This document shows positions 32,806-47,155 of a DNA stretch of 64,000 nucleotides, one piece after another. Every line of letters starts with the position of its first letter. Positions within the stretch are counted from its first letter, which is position 1. The notes beneath the pieces were generated by a model that was not told the DNA's origin, did not search any database, and was given only the letters and a program-made list of their open reading frames with translations. Location of the stretch: the NCBI RefSeq assembly GCF_022605165.1, contig NC_063069.1, forward strand, positions 992,001 to 1,056,000, in the 5' to 3' direction. Position numbers and translations under genes: made by a program. The stretch is from Purpureocillium takamizusanense. Lineage: Eukaryota > Ascomycota > Sordariomycetes > Hypocreales > Ophiocordycipitaceae.

Positions 32806-35800
32806 TCATGAGAACATCTCGCCAGCTACCTCCACCTTACCAACGCTCCAGATCTCCTTTTCATCTTCTTGCTCATCATTGGACAAGCCGAGACCGCCCT
32901 GGCCACCTTCTGCCTCTCTCCTCTCCCTAGCCTGCGAGCCGAGTCTCATCGCCACTCGCTTGAAGTAGTCGCTCATACTCCTCTTAGTATTGGGCGGTAG
33001 ATCCGCTCCAGGCCCGGCTATGAACTTGTCAAAGATGCGGCTCTCCTCATCTGCGACGCTAAAGAGCTCCACAAAGGCGGCTTCGGCGGCGAGTTTCACC
33101 GGGATGACCAGGTCCCTGACACTGGCGAAGATGGGAGGCGCCAGCAGCGGGACGTGCGGGCGGACCATCTCCATGTTCGTCCTGCTCAGTGTGCGGGTGA
33201 TAACCAGGGCCAGCCGACGCGAGTCCGTGGGATTTCCGGGCTCAATTATCTTGGCCAACGTTTCGAATATTTTCTTCGTGCTATCGAAGCTCTTGGGTGG
33301 GGACGAAAGTAGTACCTTGCCAGTCGCTAAGATGAAGTTGTCCGCGATGAACGTCTATATAGTAATGTTAGCATCTTGTGGCGCTTCACGGTATACTTTA
33401 CTTACACTCTTGTTGGACATGCCCTGGCAGAGGAGATCGGGCAGTTCGTCAGCAGCAGGGCTGTGAAGAAGAGCATCGGGTGATTCAACAAGCACCGAGT
33501 TCAGTGCGAGCACAGACGAGTTGCTGAACTGAGGAGTGATGACGCGGTGCTTCAGCAGAGACGCAGCAGCATCCTCCGGCACGTTCTTAATTAGTGCACC
33601 TAGGAGCTTCGCGTTCGTAATCGTCATCGCATCGTCTCTCTCATCTGTGTCCATGTCGATGAGGGACAACACCGCAGTCCGCGACGATTCGCCCATGTTA
33701 GCCCCTGCTCTGCTGATAACCTCGTACAGGGCCTTGAGCATCGCAGTTTTAACTCCAGGGTCGGCAGTCTTGGAACCCGTCACCAACTCCGCGATCAGGG
33801 GGTCGATTCGAGGAGTATACTTGATGAGGGTGCCCAGGGCCTTGGCAGCCCTGCTTCTGAGCGTCTCGCTCGACGTGTCCGCCAATGACTTTGCAAATGT
33901 TCGCTGTAGCTGTGGTAAGAACGGTTTCAGAGCAGTCGGCATCTTGTCCAGAAGGTTGTTGAGCGTGAGCAGAATCGCTGCCTTGACTTCGGTGGCACGT
34001 TCGGACACGACACGAATCAGGGGGCCAGTGATTTGGGTGACGAAAGGCTTGAGCGACGCCTCGCTTGTCCTGTCGACAATGTCGGAGATACCAAGGGCAG
34101 CCTGCACCCTCTGGTCTGCCGTGCCATTCATAAGACCCTGCAGGAAGATTGGCAGTACTGCATTGATGCCCTTGGGAAGCTCAAAGCCCTTTAGGTTTGC
34201 ACCTGCGACACCCACGCGCAGCAGGGTCTGCCTGGTTGACACGACGAGAGACTCCATTTCCTCCTTCTTGAGCTTCTTGGTGAATTCGCTAAGCGCAGCC
34301 CAAGCAGCCTTGACGACCTCCATGTCACTGTCATCGAAGGCGTTGAGAAGCGAGCGGATAACGTCCTGGTTATACCGCGAGTAGTCGACGGCAGTTTCTG
34401 CAAAGAAATTGCGCAGATGGCGCGCCGTCGCCGCTCGCTTGCGGTGGTCTTCGTGTTTGAGAAGACCCAGAAGCACGTTCATGACAGTGTTGAGTCCGTC
34501 GTACTCGTCGATGGATTGGATGACAGTATCGAACGAGGTCTCGAGCTCGGCGCGGAGGTCTTCTTCCTTGCAATTGATCTCATTGTCCATCAGGGAGTTG
34601 ATGATGTTGGGCAGACGGCGGTTCATGGCGGCCCCTGCAACCTTGGACAGAGACGCCAGGGCCTTGGCATCGAATGCTGAGATGGGCGGCGTTATCAGAG
34701 TCGGGATGAGGTTAGGCAGAATGATATTCGAACGCGTAGTCTCGGTGAGAAGGGTAAGGAGAGCGGAGAGGGCATTTTCTGCTTCGTCATCAGACCGAAG
34801 AAGGTTGAGTAGGAACGGCAGCACTTGGTCAACAGCCCTCTTCCCGAGGATCTGCTGCAGGGAATCGAATGCTTCCGCGGCAGCCTCTCTAACTTCTTCG
34901 TCCGAATCCGTGATAGCAGTGCGCACAACAGAGATAAGGGTCTTCTCGTGGTCTTCCATGGCCTCTGGAGATGCCGAGGAAATGAGCTCCCGAAGGGCCA
35001 GGCAGATACCCTGCTTAGCATCCGAGTCTGTAGATGTCTGCAGGCCCTCTTCCAGAGTTGGCAGGAGGCTGGACAACACGCCGTCACCAGCTTTGCGGAT
35101 GAGTTCTCCCAAAGCATTGCTGGCAATGACTTTGTGTTCCATGTTGGAGCTGCCGAGGCGTCTGATGAGCAGCTGAGTGAGGGTCGGGACAAGCTCCTTG
35201 AGGGTCCTGGGGCTCGGCACGAGCACCTTCCAGACGGCAATAGCGGCCGAGCGTACAGCGCCGGCGGTATCGCAGCGGCAGACATAAAGAGCAGACAAGA
35301 TCTTGTTCCGCTTCTCCTCTCCAAGGACCTCCTTGAGCGAGGCGCCAGCCTCCTTCGCTGCCTCCTCGTCCTCCTCTTCAGCCTCGGCGTCCGCTTTGAC
35401 ACCGGTAAGATTGAACAGCAGATCGCCGACCAGTTCCACTGAGCTCAGACGGATTCTGTAGCTGTCATCCGCAAGGCCACGCTCGAGTTCTGGCAGAAGC
35501 AGGTCGATCGCACGGACAGCGAAGTTCTTGACTAGAAGACGACCCGCCCGTAGAGCGGTCTCGCGGATAGATTCGACATCATCAGCCAGACCGGCCAAGA
35601 TAGGCGGAACAATGCGGCCAAGGTAGTTCGAAAAGCTGTTTCCGAAACAGACAGGAAGGAAGATGAAAAGTGACATGAAGCCTTCGCGAACTGCTGGCTT
35701 GGATGACTCGACGTTGGAGAGAATAGTAGGTAGAGTCTCCTCCAAGCGCGTGGTGCCCAAGCCAGCCAAGACCTCGCTGAGGGCTTGGGCAGAACCAAGA

Positions 35801-38800
35801 CGATCGCCCGCGCCTGTGTCCGATTTGAGAGTTTGCATGAGACCTGGAATGAGATCTGGCATGGCGTCTTCGCCGAGCTTCTCCACGAGCGAGCCCAAAG
35901 CCCGGGACGCGGTGGCGCGTGTAGTTGGGACAGGATCCACAGCAGCGATCTTGAGTCCGGCAATCAGCACAGGCAGATGCGCGATAATGTCCTTCTTTTC
36001 CGTCAGATGAGCCAGACTGCCGATGACCTGTGCCGCCTTGCGCTTGGTGTTAGAGCGGTCGCCAAGACCACGCTGCAAAATGCGAGTGACAAGTGCCAGG
36101 GACGGGGCATCGATGTAGTGAATGAATTGCACTTTGATGAGAGAATCAAGTGCCTCATCCGTGTACTTGGTGGGGTCGCTGAGAGCCTTCAGCAGCACAT
36201 CAACGAGATTCTTGATTTCAGGGTTGTGGATGACCTCGCCGAAACGTTTCAGACTTCGGTTTGCCGCCGCCCGCACTTCCTTGTGACTGTCATTCAGCAC
36301 GCCTGTCAACGGAGGGATGATGTCAGGCAGGCTGTTCGCCAACTGGTTCGGGTCGAGATAAGCCATGGCGCCGAGAAGGTCGCAAGCACCCCGCTTGCTG
36401 CGCCATTGTTGGTCATCAAGGCCATCTAGGAGCGTTGGCATGATCTGTCGGACTCCGTAAGAGCTCAGCTTGCGGAAGCAAGCCTTCGATGCCGCCAAGC
36501 AAGCGTCGCGGACGTCGCCATTACTATCGCCAAAGCCGCTGAGGAGTTGCGGCATGATTTGAATGGCGTAGGGCTCAAAGAGCCGCCCGAGAATCGTGGA
36601 CAGAAGTTCAAACGCCAACAGGGCCGCCTCACGTTGATGAGCGTCCTTCTTGTTCTCCATGGCACCCTTGAGAGTCGTCAATATCCGGTAGTCACGGAGC
36701 GACGAGATTCCTCTGCCCAAGACCAGGCCCGCCAGACCGTATGCAGCACCCCGTTGCGTCGCATACTTCTTGGAATTGAGCAGCTCGTCCATGACTTGGT
36801 CAAAATACTTTGACGATTTGTCGGAGCATGCCCTCACGAGCGGTGGCAAACACTCCGCGATGGCATATTGCACCGTCTCTGAAGGGGTACTCAGGGTCGC
36901 GAGAAGTCGCTCGATGACGACGGGGATCTTAGCGTCGCCGGGCTTCAGGTGGCGTGCCAATGCTCCGTACATGATGATGACAGCCTCGTTGACGCGGTCG
37001 GCAGCATCACTGTTCTTGTCTGGTTGTTCCAGAGTCCGCTCGAACTTCTTCATCAGCGCGTCGATCATTTGCTTTCCGTGGACGTCTGTGGAACGAATGG
37101 CGGCATCCAGCATCTCACTGCGGACGGCATCGCTCTTGTCCCCAAGGGGACCGGACTCGATAAGGAAGTTGAAGAGGTCGTCGACCTGGTTCTTGTCCAT
37201 GACAGCAGCCAATTCCTTGAAGGCGGTGGCAATGCCCTGTCGTCCTTCCCAAGGGTCAGACAGGTCCATCTTTTTGGGCATGCCGAATTCATCAAGCTGC
37301 TGAACCTTCGGCTTGGCGAGCTCGAGATAAGTAGTCTTGAGCTGTGGAATGACGTCTGCCAGCGTGGACTTGTGCGCCTGAGTCGCGTCGGCGAGCGACC
37401 GCGCAGCAGCTCTCCGCAGCTGAGCATCCTTTCTCTCCAAATATGGCAGCATGCGCAGAGGAATATTAGCGCCAACTTCGAATTTGCTCTCTTCCCAGAT
37501 CTCTTTGCCGAGTTCTTGGTTCTCTTCCTCGTCGTCGTGACACGATATCCAAATCTCGTCCGAGTAACCGAGATCGCTCATATCGACATCGGCGCTGATT
37601 GATTGCAGCACAGTCGTCCTCACACCGGACTGCCCCACGATCGTTCCCTTGGCAAGCACCGCCATCTCCTCAGTGTTCATGTTGGGCGCGATGCAGCGGC
37701 ACATGTCCGCAAAGCAGTCCTTAACGAGCTTGTAGTGCTGCCCGTAGTTTTGTAATGATTGAATCAGGACTGTGAGGAGTTCTGCGCGTGGAACTGCCTC
37801 ATCCTCGCAAACGTCTGTGTGGAAGGAGAGGATCTCCAGAGCGAGGACGAGTTGCGCGTCTCGATCGTCCTCGTCGTCGCCGACGCCTCCTTGGCGCAAT
37901 ATATCAAGAACGAGGGGTAGCATGTAGATCAGCGAGACGGCGTCGAACGGCCGCTGCTCGCCGGCGAAGCGCAATCGGTACAGGACTCTGGTCACCAGGT
38001 CTTCAGCCTTCTCCTGGTTGTAGTCCTCCGTGAGCGCCACTCCGCGGATCCTGAGAGTCGCAACGCCGATGAAGGGTCGCATCATTCCCAGCCTGGGCGA
38101 GACTCTGTCTGCGCAGGCGAGGTAGGCAAGGGCAGCAACGTCTCCGATGATGAGACTGGCGCCTGCATCGATGATGCCCAGCAGCAGCGCGACGGCAGAG
38201 CCCAACCATAAGGTGGCATCGGTTGGAGGGCCGCATGCGAGGGATCTGATGATGCCAATGCCTCGGGTCAATCTTGCCTCAATGTCTCTGATTGACTCCC
38301 GAATCTCAGATTCTTTCTTCAGCTGCGCATTCACCTTTGCGCTCTCCTCAGCGGTAAGCTTGCGCTGCTGTCCCTTCTTTTGCTCCAGCTGTGTCCTTAG
38401 CTCTTCTTCCCATTTGAGGATGTCATAGTCCTTGCTGTTCTTGTTCGGGACAACATCGTGTTTCTTTTTGGCCAGCACGTCGACGAAGCAGGTGCCCTCC
38501 GGGGTTCTAAAGATCGCAGCCTCCACCGGACCAATGCCGCGTAGCTGAGTTGCACTGAGGTCGCGCCCAACAAGTTCCACCAGTCGCGGAGTCACCGTGT
38601 CCGGGGAGACAAAGGCCAGATCTGCCGCGGCATTGTAGGCAGCCTGTTTGATGATAGGCTGTGAAATAGGTCAGCTTTCAAGGTACTCATACGGCGTAGG
38701 GTTGCTTCCGCTAGAGCTTCTTACCTGCTGGTCGAATGATGTCCGCAAAGCAATCTCCTTGAGCAACGTATCCAGGTGCTTCCGAGCCAAAGTCCCCGGG

Positions 38801-40986
38801 TCTATAGACATTCTCAGACACATGTCAATCCAGCTAGATCGGGGAACAAGCTCCTTGCGAGACAGGACTAGAATAGCACAAGCTTGCGCCTCAAGCACGT
38901 CTTGGTCAACCTTGGGCCCTAGGGTTTCAAGCTCTGCGGGCTCAAGGCATATAGATCTCAGTACGTAGATGAGATTGGTTCGCTCCAACTTGCTGTCCTT
39001 ATCTCTGGCCTGATCAAGGTGGAGGCCGTTCCACAAGCCATCAATAATGAAGCCAGATATCAGAGATGGGCTCTCGGCGTATAACTTGGAAACCGTCTTT
39101 GCCGACTCGTGCTGCACCTTTGGCGGAACGCCAACAGCGGTGGACAGATGAATGAAAGCCTCAGCCCAGGCCAACACTACAGCATGATCTGATTTGCTGT
39201 CAAGGCAGTGGCCAACGGCACGCAGCGCTCGACAGAGCCATCGAAGGTCGTCATCGGACGTGAATTTGCTGTAGATTCTATGGTTCAGGAGGAACGATTG
39301 CTTCGTGGCCAAAGATTGGGCCTGAGTGAGGATACCGGCTTTGGTCAAGGAACCGTGGACCGACGAGGTAGAGAACTGGCGGAGAAGGGCTGGCGTGAGG
39401 GCGACGAGAACAAATCCTCCGACAATGATGCCGCTCTGACCAGCTGTTGAAGCATTGGAAACAACCTCTTCGAAATTGGCTAAGAGCTTGGGTATAGTTG
39501 CTTCGACAAAGGCAATGGCGCCTTGGGACGAGTCCTTGCCTTGCAGGGAGTGCAAGATGCTGCCAACGCGGAGCATCCAGAACCTCCGAGAAGCTGGCTT
39601 CTTCTCTGCGAGTCCCTTGGTGATGGCGTCCAAGACAGGCTTTGGTAGCTCACCGCCCGCGTTCAAAACCTGGGAGCTGGCTCTCGCTAGAGCTTGTGTC
39701 TCGGCAGCTAGAGCCGCTTCATTGCCTTCCTTTGTCGCCGCAGCCGTCAGCGCCGAAGCTGCCTTGGTCGCGCTCTGTTCGGAAAGAGGAATCGCATCGA
39801 GCATCTCGGCGTGAAGGATTCGGTGGTCCGGCGACGCAATCTTGCCGGAGCCCAGGGGCGTAGCAATCTCGGAAACGACGCCATCGAGGACCTTCAAGTC
39901 GGCGCTCTTGGCTACTATAGCACGGAACGCCGACAAAGCAGCATTGCGGATGGCAGGGTTGCTTGATTTGACGTTTGAAAGGAGCGGCTTGATGAGCTTC
40001 CCTTCCAGAATCTTTGACAAGTCAAAGCTGCTGGGAAGTGACTTGACGAGAGGTCTTAGAACACCGCCGAGGACGACTTCCGGCGCCCTCAAAAGCCCCT
40101 TTTCAATTGCGGGGATGAGCTGCGCCTCGACCTCCTCAATGGTAGCAAAGTCGAGAAAGAAGTCACCCAGGCTACCGGCAACATGCTCGGGAACTGGCGT
40201 CTTGGATCCGATGATCTCTCGAATGTAAAACTCGTAGTACTGGGGCTTCTGCTTTTCGAGAAGCGGTTTCAGGGCAGCCTGGCGAGCTGAGACGCCGGCG
40301 ATAACACCCAATACCAGTGCGTTCTTGGTCGCAGGCTGGCTGCTCTTGGCCGTCAGGACCTTGACTGCCTCCGACAAAACCTTCTCACGAGATTCCACTG
40401 GCGACAATAGCTTTCGAAGGCCCCTCCTTGTTGCTACGAGCGTGGACCTGGCAACGCCGCCCTTGGTGCCTGGCTGGAGGCATTTGTCCAAGGCATCTGC
40501 ATCGGCCAGGAGAATGTCACTGCTGAGTTTATCCCACACAGAGGAGCCTGCGAGGTGCTGCATGAGTACGCAGCACCACTCCACCAGAACAAAGGCACTC
40601 GAGGCAGCAATTCCCGGCTTTTGCGTCTCGCGGCGCATGGCCTGGACCAATGGGTCGAGGGTGGTGGCGTCGGGGCCGGCAACGATGATGGCGGCTAGAC
40701 ATCTCTGCACTGCCAGTCGAGATTCTCGGTCTTGATACAGGGGGTACGTATCGAACAGAAGCTTGAGGAGGCCGGGAACGAGGTTCTGGTCCAACGCTAA
40801 AGGTCTGGTTTAGCGAGGGCGTGTCGGTGAGGATAGGGCAGCCATACTCTTGTGGGTTATTGACTCTTCGATTTGCTGGAGCTGTGAAACGCGCACGGAA
40901 GTTGAGGAAGAGGCCAGTGCCTTCTTCACGGCGGCAGGCTCGAGGCCAGCACCGCTGCCGCCGCCATTGACCTCTGTTTCAGCCAT
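32806..40986 (-). CDS. GCN1: Gcn1, translational activator of the eIF2-alpha kinase Gcn2
   Basis: Four exons: 40986..40848, 40796..38725, 38658..33406 and 33354..32806, giving 2670 aa, very close to yeast Gcn1 (2672). It is made almost wholly of HEAT repeats. The central eEF3-like region contains GRLFEPYAIQIMPQLLSGFG and RDACLAASKACFRKLSSYG; RAAANRSLKRFGEVIHNPEI and AALGISDIVDRTSEASLKPF lie in the later region that in yeast binds the Gcn2 RWD domain. Gcn1 rides on stalled or collided ribosomes with Gcn20 and passes the uncharged-tRNA signal to Gcn2, starting general amino-acid control. Phases agree throughout (2211 nt to the end of exon 2). The last intron uses a TAG acceptor. It is divergent from the DHX29-like helicase gene. 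Confidence 0.96.
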
Positions 40987-42318
40987 GTCGAGTCGAGGAT
41001 TTGGATTAAGCCAGTGAAGAACTCATCGGGGGCTACGAGAGCTTCGTCTCGCGCCGACGCAGGTGGTACGCCGTGTGCGTATCGTGTCGGTGGGTGGGTA
41101 GGGTGGTAGAGGTGGTTCGGATCGGTGCGATGCTGAGCAGAGAAACAGGGACGAGGTGGCAGACGGCCAGCAGGGATATTCGCGATGGGCCTGGAGGTGT
41201 TTTCGGCCTGGCCAAAATGGTCTGGCCGATGGAGACGCAGCTCAGCGCAGCACAGCACAGCGCAGGGGAGGATGGGAGACCCCACGTTAAAATCGGCCCC
41301 GCCCTGGGCCGCACAGGTCGGATTTCTTTCACCGCCTGCCTCTATTGCGACTTGGACCTGACGGCAGGACGCACAAGATGTACTTCGTAGGCACGCGACC
41401 GCGAACAAGAGGTAGTTAGTGTTTGGCCAGGAAATGTAGTATTGTATCGTATCCCAATTTAACCATGGGCTCTAAGGTCTGTACCATAGATCGATCTCGG
41501 AGAAAATATGCGCCGCATGGCCTTGGGGTTGCAGCGATGACGGCACTTCGACTGAACTTCCTTTACGCCCATCCTCTAAAACAGGCTGAACCCTGAGCTG
41601 TGTTATGGCGGGCGTGATGGGACGCAATGTGACCTGGACCAACCTGGTCGTCCTTGTGAAGCCCTGCACGAGTTCAGGTAATATGTATTTTTCCTACCTA
41701 CTGGAACTTGAGGTGCCAACTCCGTGCAGTTTGGAACCGCCAAGGACAACGACCGCGATGATGCAAGTTGACTCATACATGCGGCGCCTCAAAGACTCGC
41801 AGGAGTGAGTACTGGAGCCTTGACCTGCCAACACAACCAGACCACGGCCTGACTCAGAGATACCAGAGCTCCGCTGCCACCGACCCACCATTTGGCCCTG
41901 ACGACGGGGATGTCTTGAGGGTCAACTTGCGCTGCCTGAGACGCTCGCAAGGTTGGCTTCCAACAGCAACAAATTGGGCCGTGTCCAGCTGTCCTGATTG
42001 GAAACTGGACGGACAACGGCAGACAGCCCTCGAAGCCGGATGGAGCCGGCGGCATCCACTGAAGCTCGATGGAAGCCTCCAGCCGCCTGGAGGTGGCGCC
42101 TACAACTGCCGCCAGCTGAGGTAGATGCACTGTAACTCGAGGTGCATTACTGCTCCAGACGCTACCTATGTGCCTTGCGCTAGGCTTGCTCCGGGTTCAT
42201 AGCGCTCTCTCTCTCTCCCAGGCAAAACCTCAACCTCGAAACCATCCGACGTCACACTGCGACACCGCTCTCGCGCTTTTGCTCCGCCACGTCGGCTTCC
42301 CTCCGTGCGTGCACCACC
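40987..42318. other. Divergent promoter region, GCN1 / DHX29-like
   Basis: 1332 bp between start codons. No coding signal. It contains a GTACTTCGTA motif at 41380-41389 and a short (CT)n tract just before the helicase start. Confidence 0.55.
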
Positions 42319-45300
42319 ATGGCCGGCGCCAAGAAGAAGAAGAAGCCCGCCGCCAATCCGGCCCGCGGCTTCGCGACAACGTCCATTGCTTCCAAGCCAC
42401 GCCCCGAGACTGCAGAGGCGGTGGATGCAAAACCAGCGCCTGCCGGCACCGACAAAGCGAATGGCGATGCCCCTCCCCCAACCGTCGCTGCCCCGCCATC
42501 AGCCGCCGCGACGGCCGGCGGCGGCGCCTCCCAACAGCCTCCGCCGCTGAGCGCCGAAGAGTTCGAGAAGCAGCTTGAGGAGTCTGCGCTGCAGCTCCTC
42601 GTCGAGAAGCATGCCCAAAAGGCCAAGCGCGATGCCCAGCGGCAGCGCTCGCGCCTCGAGACGGATCGCCGCTTGTTGCGCAACCAGGCCGACACCGTCA
42701 ACATACCCAAGTGGCTTCCCCCCGAATTGATGGACTATATCCTCGACATTATCAAGGCCGAGACTCGCTTCGCTTCTTCTAGCATATCTACCGAAAGCGC
42801 CGGTACCGGCAAAATCCCCTCCGAGGACGACTTGGTCCTGCGCCTGTGGACGTTGCGTCAGACCCTCGAAGCCGTCGGTTTTCCTGAGCCTCGGGTCGAG
42901 GCTGCGATGCAGCATATCCTCGACATCGCCGCCAGTGTCTCGAGTGCCTTCAAGGATTCTATCTGGGGTCTCGAGGAAGCCCTTGATTGGTTGGCTCGTG
43001 AATGCTCTCCCGAGGAGCTTCCTCCTTACGAGTTCAGGGGCAAACCCGTCCCCAGAGGTATTGACGATTTGAGGCATCCCAGGCCTAGCTCTCCCCCCAA
43101 AAAACGAGTGCTCATGTCCGAGTCATAGAAACGCCGTCTGGCAGTCCATTCCCTTCCCGGCCGCATACGCCCAAGCCCGAGTCCCATGGTGGTCGTCGCG
43201 GCAAGGACTCCAGCAGGTCCGGTGGTCCGGCCCGGCCCGGTAAGAGCCCGTCTAAAAAGTTGACCGTCACGTACGATGGCGAAATCGAGCCCGAGGATTT
43301 GGTTCCTGAGTATGTCTCGGCCAAGGCGAAACTACTGGAGCTCACACGCGGGCCGGTAGGGAAAGCCTCTGAACCGGAGAGCGAGGAAACCGAGCTTGCG
43401 ATCGCAAAGCTTGAAGCAAAGCTGCACAAGATCGAAAACGACGTTTTGTTTGACAGAGTCAGCGCTGAGATGAAATGGAAAAGCGAGCGAGTAGTCGTCG
43501 AGAAACAGCTGGCAGCGGCGAGGAAAGACGCCCCGGAACCGACATCAGAGGAGCCCAAGGCATCTACTACGCCAGCAGAGGCCCAGGCAACGGATGAGGA
43601 TGATGTCACCGCCGAAGCAGAGCGAATGGCAGCAGAAATACTGGCTGGTGCCGACGACGACGACGACGACGACATTGCCGGACTATTCGCGTCACTGCCG
43701 CAACACGAAATTGACCCCAGCACGGGCAAGGCACAAACAGTCATCAACTCGTCAGATGGCTCCAAGATGATTTTGCGAGACTTTGGAAAATGGACAGGAG
43801 TCAGTCCCAGGCGAGTCTTGGAAGAGGCTTGTCGCGCAAGGTAAGAGTTTGTTGGCTTGCGCCTCACACCAAGGAACCGCTTCTTACTCGATATAGGGAC
43901 GCGTCCGTCAAAATCAGTTACACTGTGGTTTCAGAGGCCACGTTCGCGAGTCGTCAGTCCATCGATATCTGGTGGACAAAACCTCAGGAGCCCCCAACGG
44001 CTATGCCGGAATCTGACGTCGAGGTCATTGCCGATCCAGCGCGCTTCACTTTCACGATGCAACGGGTAGCTGCCTCCGATGCAAAACAGTCAGAAGCCTA
44101 CATTGCAACATCGGCGCTATTCCACATTTTCAGCGGCAACGCGAGAGAAGAAAAGGCCAACCTTCGACTACCAGCCGTATGGAGAGACTTATGGAACGAG
44201 CTGGCGGAGACAAAGAAGGAACAGCTCGATTCCGAAGATCGCGCTGTCGTCAGATCGCTCAGAACATTAGTCCGACAACGGCACGACCAAGAACTAGAAG
44301 ACGGAGTCATCTTGCAGGGCGCCTTCAGGGGTCGTGGCGGCAAGGCAGCGCAGGACTCATCCGACAGCGCCGACCGGAAGAAGCCGCAGACACTGAACCC
44401 CGAAGAGTTCAAGAAGATCTGGGCCGACAAGTCAGGCACACGCAAGTTTCAGCAGATGCTGGTAGGTAATAAGCAACGACCGAGCCTGGGTATTGACGAC
44501 TGACCGTTGTACAGCAATCACGAATGCAGCTCCCAATGTGGCAATTCAGGCCACAGGTGCTGGAGGCCGTGGACAAGAACCAAGTGGTCATCATCTGCGG
44601 TGAGACCGGATGGTAAGTCGCCTTGCTGACCGTGGCCGAACGATGCCTGACATGGAAATAGTGGCAAGAGTACCCAAGTACCAGCCTTCTTGCTCGAGCA
44701 CGAGCTTGCCCAGGGCAGACCTTGCAAGATCTACTGTACGGAACCTCGGCGTATCTCAGCAATTTCTCTAGCCCGTCGCGTCAGTGACGAGCTGGGGGAA
44801 AACAAGAACGACCTTGGCACCAACCGTTCCTTGGTGGGCTACTCTATCCGTCTGGAAGCCAACACGTCGCGCGAGACTCGCTTGGTATACGCCACTACAG
44901 GTATTGTCATGCGTATGCTCGAGGGCTCAAACGACCTCCGCGAAGTCACCCACTTGGTTCTCGACGAAGTGCACGAGAGAACCATCGATAGCGATTTTCT
45001 CCTCATTGTCCTCAAGCGTCTCCTTGTCAAGCGCAAGGACCTCAAAGTCGTGCTCATGTCGGCAACCGTCGATGCCGAGCGCTTCTCCAAATACCTTAGT
45101 GGCGCCCCAGTCCTGAATGTTCCTGGGCGAACATTCCCGGTCGACGTGCGCTATCTCGAAGATGCAATCGAAATCACCAAATACAAACCGACTAATTCTC
45201 CAGCAGACAAGATGATTGATCTTGACGACGATGTTACTGAAGAGGAGAGCAACGGACCAAAGAGCGATCTATCACAGAGCCTTGCCGCGTACTCTCCCAA

Positions 45301-47155
45301 AACAAGAAACGCACTATCTCAACTGGATGAGTACCATATCGAGTTTGATCTCATTGTTCAGCTGATGGCGCATATCGCGTCAGACTCTTCTTTGGAACCA
45401 TACAGCAAGGCAATACTCGTATTCCTACCGGGTATAGCAGAAATCCGAACTCTCAACGACCTTTTACTCGGGGACCCTCGCTTCGCCAAAGAATGGCTGA
45501 TTTATCCCCTACACTCATCCATTGCTACAGAGGACCAAGAGTCGGCTTTCCTCGTGCCGCCGCCAGGTATGCGCAAGATTGTTCTGGCTACCAATATTGC
45601 AGAAACTGGCATCACTATCCCTGATGTGACTTGCGTCATCGACACGGGCAAGCATAGAGAGATGCGTTTCGACGAAAGGAGGCAACTTTCGAGGCTGATT
45701 GACACGTTTATATCTCGAGCCAACGCGAAGCAGCGTCGTGGTCGCGCCGGTCGTGTGCAAAACGGTCTTTGCTTCCACATGTTTACAAAGTATCGCCACG
45801 ACAATGTCATGAGCGATCAGCAGACACCTGAGATGCTACGCCTTTCGTTGCAAGACCTTGCCATCCGCGTCAAAATTTGCAAGATTGGTGGCATCGAGGA
45901 GACGCTTGGAGACGCGCTAGATCCCCCTTCGGCCAAGAACATACGGCGAGCCATCGATGCTCTAGTCGATGTGCGCGCCCTGACCCCTGCCGAGGAACTC
46001 ACCCCTCTCGGCCACCAGCTTGCCAGGCTACCCCTCGATGTCTTTCTAGGGAAACTGATCCTCCTCGGAACTGTCTTCAAGAGCCTGGACATGGCCATTA
46101 CTGTTGCCGCAATCCTGTCATCCAAGTCGCCCTTCTCTGCGCCCTTTGGACAGCGAGCCCAGGCAGACAACGCTCGCATGGCGTTTCGCCGAGCCGACTC
46201 CGACCTGCTCACCATCTACAATGCCTATATTGCGTGGAAGCGCGTGTGCCAGGCCAACAGCGGCCTCGGCAAGGAGTTTCAGTTTTGCCGCAAGAACTTT
46301 TTGAGCCAGCAGACGCTTGCCAACATTGAGGACCTCAAGGGACAACTGCTAGTGTCACTGGCCGACTCTGGGTTCCTGTCTCTGACTGAGGACGAACGCC
46401 GGGCGCTCAAGGGTCAACGCTTTCAGGGCGGACGCGGACGTCGCCAGCAAAATTTCTTCGAGGTGCCGCACAGAGTGAACATCAACAGCGACAACGACCT
46501 GGTGTCTTCCTCCGTTATCGCCTGGAGCTTTTACCCGAAGCTGCTCGTCAGGGACACCCCCGGGAGCAAGGGCCTCCGCAACATTGGCAACAACCAAAAT
46601 ATCAGTTTGCATCCATCATCGGTTAATCGTGGCCGCTTGGATGTCAAGTGGCTGTCTTACTATCACATCATGCAGTCCAAGACGTGAGCATCACCTATGC
46701 ATCCCGTCGGCAACACGGCGCGATCGCTAATGCAGCACTACAGAGTCTACCATGCTCACGAAACAACCGCCTGCGAGCCATTCGCCATCGCCCTCCTCTG
46801 CGGCGACGTGCGCTGCGATGTATGTTGTTTCCGAACCGGTTCCCCCTTTCCATTTTAATGGTCTCACGTACTCACAATCGCGCAGATGTTCTCCGGCGTC
46901 ATCGTCCTCGACGGTAATCGCGGGCGCTTCGCTCTCCCTGACTGGAAGTCGATGCTTGTCGTCAAGGTTCTCCGCACGCGCCTGCGCGAGCTCCTCACGC
47001 GCTCCTTCCGACAGCCCGGCAAGCTGCCCACCGCACAGCAGGAGAAGTGGCTCGATGTCTGGCAGCGCCTCTTCTCCCAGGACAACGGCACCAGCGGCGG
47101 CATACAGGCGCAGGATGCGCGCGCTGGCGCATCAGTCGCCTCGGGCAGGGCATAG
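42319..47155 (+). CDS. DExH-box RNA helicase, DHX29 / yeast YLR419W type
   Basis: Seven exons: 42319..43057, 43129..43840, 43897..44461, 44515..44612, 44662..46683, 46744..46819 and 46886..47155, giving 1493 aa. The N-terminus has poly-Lys (KKKKKP), a UBA/coiled-coil region and an acidic DDDDDDD tract. Helicase core: motif I GETGCGKST (about 701-709), TEPRRISAISLARR (Ia), VLDEVHERT (II), LMSATVDAE (III), FLPGIAEI (IV), ATNIAETGITIPDV (V) and QRRGRAGRV (VI). Winged-helix, HA2 and OB-fold domains follow. The OB-fold (FAIALLCGDVRC then MFSGVIVLDGN) lies in the last two exons, beyond an in-frame stop that splicing removes. DHX29 binds 40S subunits and promotes scanning through structured leaders; the fungal role is less clear. 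I leave the symbol blank because fungal naming is inconsistent. Confidence 0.93.

Noticed and set aside
44662..46687. Helicase gene ending at the TGA at 46685
   Set aside because: A GTGAGC donor just before this stop and in-phase downstream exons restore the conserved OB-fold end, so the stop is intronic.
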